From Candidatus Dietzia intestinigallinarum (GTDB lineage: Bacteria; Actinomycetota; Actinomycetes; Mycobacteriales; Mycobacteriaceae), in contig DWWG01000217.1 in assembly GCA_019119875.1 (NCBI GenBank), forward strand, positions 25,904 to 89,903: a DNA stretch of 64,000 nucleotides. Reading direction: 5' to 3'. The notes beneath the pieces were generated by a model. It was not told the DNA's origin, made no database searches, and was given only the letters and a program-made list of their open reading frames with translations. Shown one piece after another: positions 63,880 to 64,000 of the stretch. Numbering within the stretch: the stretch's first letter is position 1; every line of letters begins with the position of its first letter. Made by a program: the position numbers and the translations under genes.

Positions 63880-63965
63880 GCGCGAGTGGCGGAATGGCAG
63901 ACGCGCTAGCTTGAGGTGCTAGTGTCCTATTAACGGACGTGGGGGTTCAAGTCCCCCCTCGCGCA
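63880..63965 (+). tRNA. tRNA-Leu (anticodon GAG)
   Basis: 86-nt class II tRNA. Acceptor arms GCGCGAG (63880-63886) and CTCGCGC (63958-63964) pair fully, discriminator A at 63965. The anticodon stem-loop is CTAGC-TTGAGGT-GCTAG with anticodon GAG at 63913-63915, reading CUC/CUU. It has a long variable arm (GTGTCCT...GGACGT) typical of leucine tRNAs, and T-arm GGGGGTTCAAGTCCCCC. CCA is not encoded (CAC follows). Confidence 0.97.
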
Positions 63966-64000
63966 CACTGTGTCGAGACAGTAGAAGGGCCCCGGATCCT

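Overview
The window is a very GC-rich chromosome segment from a mycolic-acid actinobacterium of the Mycobacteriales. The evidence is an apolipoprotein N-acyltransferase fused to polyprenol-phosphate mannosyltransferase, a DprE2-like reductase, mycothiol ligase MshC, RbpA, the Pup/Dop/PafA/ARC pupylation genes, F420-type deazaflavin oxidoreductases and many leaderless genes. From about 25.4 kb to the right end the gene order follows the Mycobacterium tuberculosis stretch from rbpA/ppm1 (Rv2050/Rv2051c) to the PEBP gene (Rv2140c), with losses. The gene set would suit Dietzia or a relative; that genus guess is inference.

Left part (1-15.7 kb): a patchwork of short transcription units on both strands. 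It holds gnd (cut by the window edge), ndh, hotdog thioesterases/hydratases, a cyclopropane-synthase-like methyltransferase, two DDN-like flavin/F420 proteins, an SRPBCC-GNAT fusion, a lactate-permease-type transporter, a DUF309 protein, a secreted lipase and a lipoprotein. From 12.1 to 15.7 kb coding density falls. This stretch carries the remains of a zinc-ribbon integrase gene and, at 15352-15379, a sequence closely resembling a XerCD dif site. GC skew in the non-coding DNA reverses across that site, and genes to its right lie mostly on the minus strand, so I read it as the replication terminus.

Middle part (15.7-33.4 kb): an ABC-F ribosome-protection ATPase; a PPOX flavoprotein facing a tiny HTH regulator across two interlocked divergent promoters with twin operators; a FUSC membrane protein; an LpqC-like esterase; a UvrA paralogue; a membrane alpha/beta hydrolase; rbpA with a SigH/SigR-type promoter; the Lnt-Ppm1 fusion; and a worn-down cobalamin locus. 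In that locus CobG has lost its Fe-S half and half of CobM is fused to CobK.

Right part (33.4-64 kb): a conserved housekeeping series. It runs pepE-type peptidase, 5'-3' exonuclease, helY, tatC, tatA, pafC, pafB, pafA, pup, dop, arc, trmI, a RecB-type nuclease, hisG/hisE, metH, a PAC2 protein, mshC, the SCO1664-DUF3090-phosphatase trio, uppP, a lipoprotein, pyrD, a PEBP protein and tRNA-Leu(GAG). No proteasome genes (prcB/prcA) lie between pup and pafA, where mycobacteria carry them, and ARC lacks the C-terminal proteasome-docking tail. This looks like a pupylation system working without a 20S proteasome.
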